A stretch of DNA of 6,736 bases from SAR86 cluster bacterium (GTDB taxonomy: Bacteria > Pseudomonadota > Gammaproteobacteria > Pseudomonadales > Azotimanducaceae), in contig JABMOJ010000470.1 in NCBI GenBank assembly GCA_013204195.1, forward strand, positions 1 through 6,736, in the 5' to 3' direction. Positions 5,677-6,736 of this stretch are shown in pieces. How positions within the stretch are numbered: position 1 is the first letter of the stretch; each line of letters begins with the position of its first letter. The notes below the pieces were generated by a model, which did no database searches, was not told the origin of the DNA, and saw only the letters and a program-made list of their open reading frames with translations. Both the position numbers and the translations under genes were made by a program.

Positions 5677-6736
5677 TCAGACAGCATGCTTGTTACGGGC
5701 CTGGCACCATTGTTGTGGGTTCGTGGGTTGGCCGCTATGACGGATTTCGAAATACAGGCCAGCCTGGTTTTGGCCGCCGCTATCACCGACGCTGGCAATG
5801 TTTTCACCGGCGCTGATCCAGTCGCCGGTTTCTCGATACAATACCTGATTGTGGCCATACAGAGACATGTAGCCGTCGCCATGGCTGATGATCATCATCA
5901 GACCGAAGCCTCGTAACCAATCAGAAAAAATTACTCGACCATAGTGGATAGCATAAACCGGGTCGCCTTCTTTAGCCTCGATAAAAACGCCACGCCATTT
6001 TACCTTGGCATTGCTGCGTTGACTGCCATAGCTATTGAGGATTTTGCCGGCAACGGGTAGTTGCATCTTGCCCTTGCGGCTTTCGAAGCTGACGATGTCG
6101 GTGGGCAATGACAAGGCGGCGACGCTGGTGTTGATCTTGTTCAGCAGTTCTTCGAGGTCCTTGTGGTTTTGGTTCAATTTTTGGATCTCTGATCCGGTGG
6201 AGGCGATCTCACGGTTGAGTTCAGTCAGAGTTTGCTGTTTGTTGATTTGGGCCAGTTGCAAGTCTTGTTTCTGGGTGACAAGCAGCGTCTGATTCTGGTG
6301 TAGCCCGAGATTTTCCGCCTCAAGGTTACCTGTAACCTGTTTGAGTTGCTCGATGGTGCCTCGATAACGGGCGATCTGCTCGGCTCGGGCCCGACTGAAG
6401 TATTGATAATAGGTCAACATGCGGTCGAGTTGGTTAGGGTCCTCCTGATTGAGCAGCACCTTCATATATGGCTGGTTGCCGATCTCATAGGCGGCTCTGA
6501 TCTGCGTGACCAGATAGTCCTGTTGCTGTAATCGGGCTGCTTCGAGGCCGGATTGCTCGAGACGAAGCTTCTTGATAGTTGTTTCGCTCTGGCTGATCTT
6601 TTGCTGCATGTCCTCGATTTTTTTCAGTAGCTCGTTGATCGCTTTTTCATTAGCCCGAAGGTTGTCCTCCAGCGAGGAGCGTTGACTGCTGGTCTTGTCC
6701 AGCAATTGTTTGAATTTGTTGATCTCTACTTCGAGA
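5677..6736 (-). CDS. envC: Murein hydrolase activator EnvC, N-terminus missing
   Basis: The frame is open to the right edge, giving 352 residues without the signal peptide and first coiled-coil part; the TTG at 6703-6705 is an internal leucine. Fragment residues 1-205 are rich in Q, E, K and L heptads, a long periplasmic coiled coil, with the family segment RMLTYYQYFSRARAEQI (about 105-121). From about 224 to 345 runs a LytM/M23 domain: LPVAGKILNSYG, WRGVFIEAKEGDPVYAI, SHGDGYMSLYGH and GLYFEIR. The metal ligands of active M23 peptidases are not kept: RGVF replaces the HxGxD-type motif and LYFEIR the HxH motif, while the YGH histidine remains. This degenerate pattern is that of EnvC, which does not cut peptidoglycan but activates the AmiA/AmiB amidases at the division septum under FtsEX control. 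gpmI commonly lies upstream of envC in related genomes, just outside this window. ctpA follows after 229 bp on the same strand. Confidence 0.93.
   Translation of the reverse strand, partial: LEVEINKFKQLLDKTSSQRSSLEDNLRANEKAINELLKKIEDMQQKISQSETTIKKLRLEQSGLEAARLQQQDYLVTQIRAAYEIGNQPYMKVLLNQEDPNQLDRMLTYYQYFSRARAEQIARYRGTIEQLKQVTGNLEAENLGLHQNQTLLVTQKQDLQLAQINKQQTLTELNREIASTGSEIQKLNQNHKDLEELLNKINTSVAALSLPTDIVSFESRKGKMQLPVAGKILNSYGSQRSNAKVKWRGVFIEAKEGDPVYAIHYGRVIFSDWLRGFGLMMIISHGDGYMSLYGHNQVLYRETGDWISAGENIASVGDSGGQNQAGLYFEIRHSGQPTNPQQWCQARNKHAV

Noticed and set aside
5632..5916. Open frame of 94 codons on the + strand opposite the envC 3' end
   Set aside because: Most of it is antisense to the conserved EnvC LytM domain, it has no recognisable domain, and the coding signal is clearly on the - strand.

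Overview
The window looks like chromosomal core DNA from a gammaproteobacterium, probably related to Pseudomonadales or Cellvibrionales. The grounds are a monofunctional HisB, very typical gammaproteobacterial HisB and HisA proteins, and an envC-ctpA-divergent polysaccharide deacetylase cluster like the one I recall next to the his genes in pseudomonads. Base composition is moderate throughout. I see no phage, transposon, CRISPR, tRNA or rRNA sequence.

Left part, + strand: the 3' two-thirds or less of an NADP-dependent MDR oxidoreductase gene is cut by the window start. A 102-bp gap with two back-to-back hairpins follows. Next come a crotonase with the full catalytic set of the Δ3,5-Δ2,4-dienoyl-CoA isomerases and, 2 bp later, a small soluble protein I cannot name. 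hisB follows after a gap of about 40 bp that holds a perfect TATAAT, and hisA overlaps hisB by one base. The usual partner genes hisH (normally between hisB and hisA) and hisF (normally right after hisA) are both absent. HisH and HisF are the two subunits of one enzyme, so their joint absence is the main contextual oddity.

Right part, - strand: reading from the window end inward are envC (N-terminus cut off), a 229-bp gap with a 14-bp tandem repeat array, ctpA (periplasmic S41 protease with PDZ domain), and, 8 bp after ctpA, a secreted divergent polysaccharide deacetylase gene. All three products are exported and belong to cell-envelope or peptidoglycan turnover. EnvC activates the division amidases, CtpA-type proteases trim cell-wall hydrolases, and the deacetylase-fold protein has no firmly known substrate. 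This block converges on hisA with only 11 bp between stop codons, and those 11 bp form a small hairpin.

I found no clear undescribed system. The best leads are the missing hisH/hisF pair, the 14-bp repeat array in the presumed ctpA leader with its three-codon ATG-stop units, a small in-frame duplication in the CtpA tail, and the unnamed 131-residue protein.
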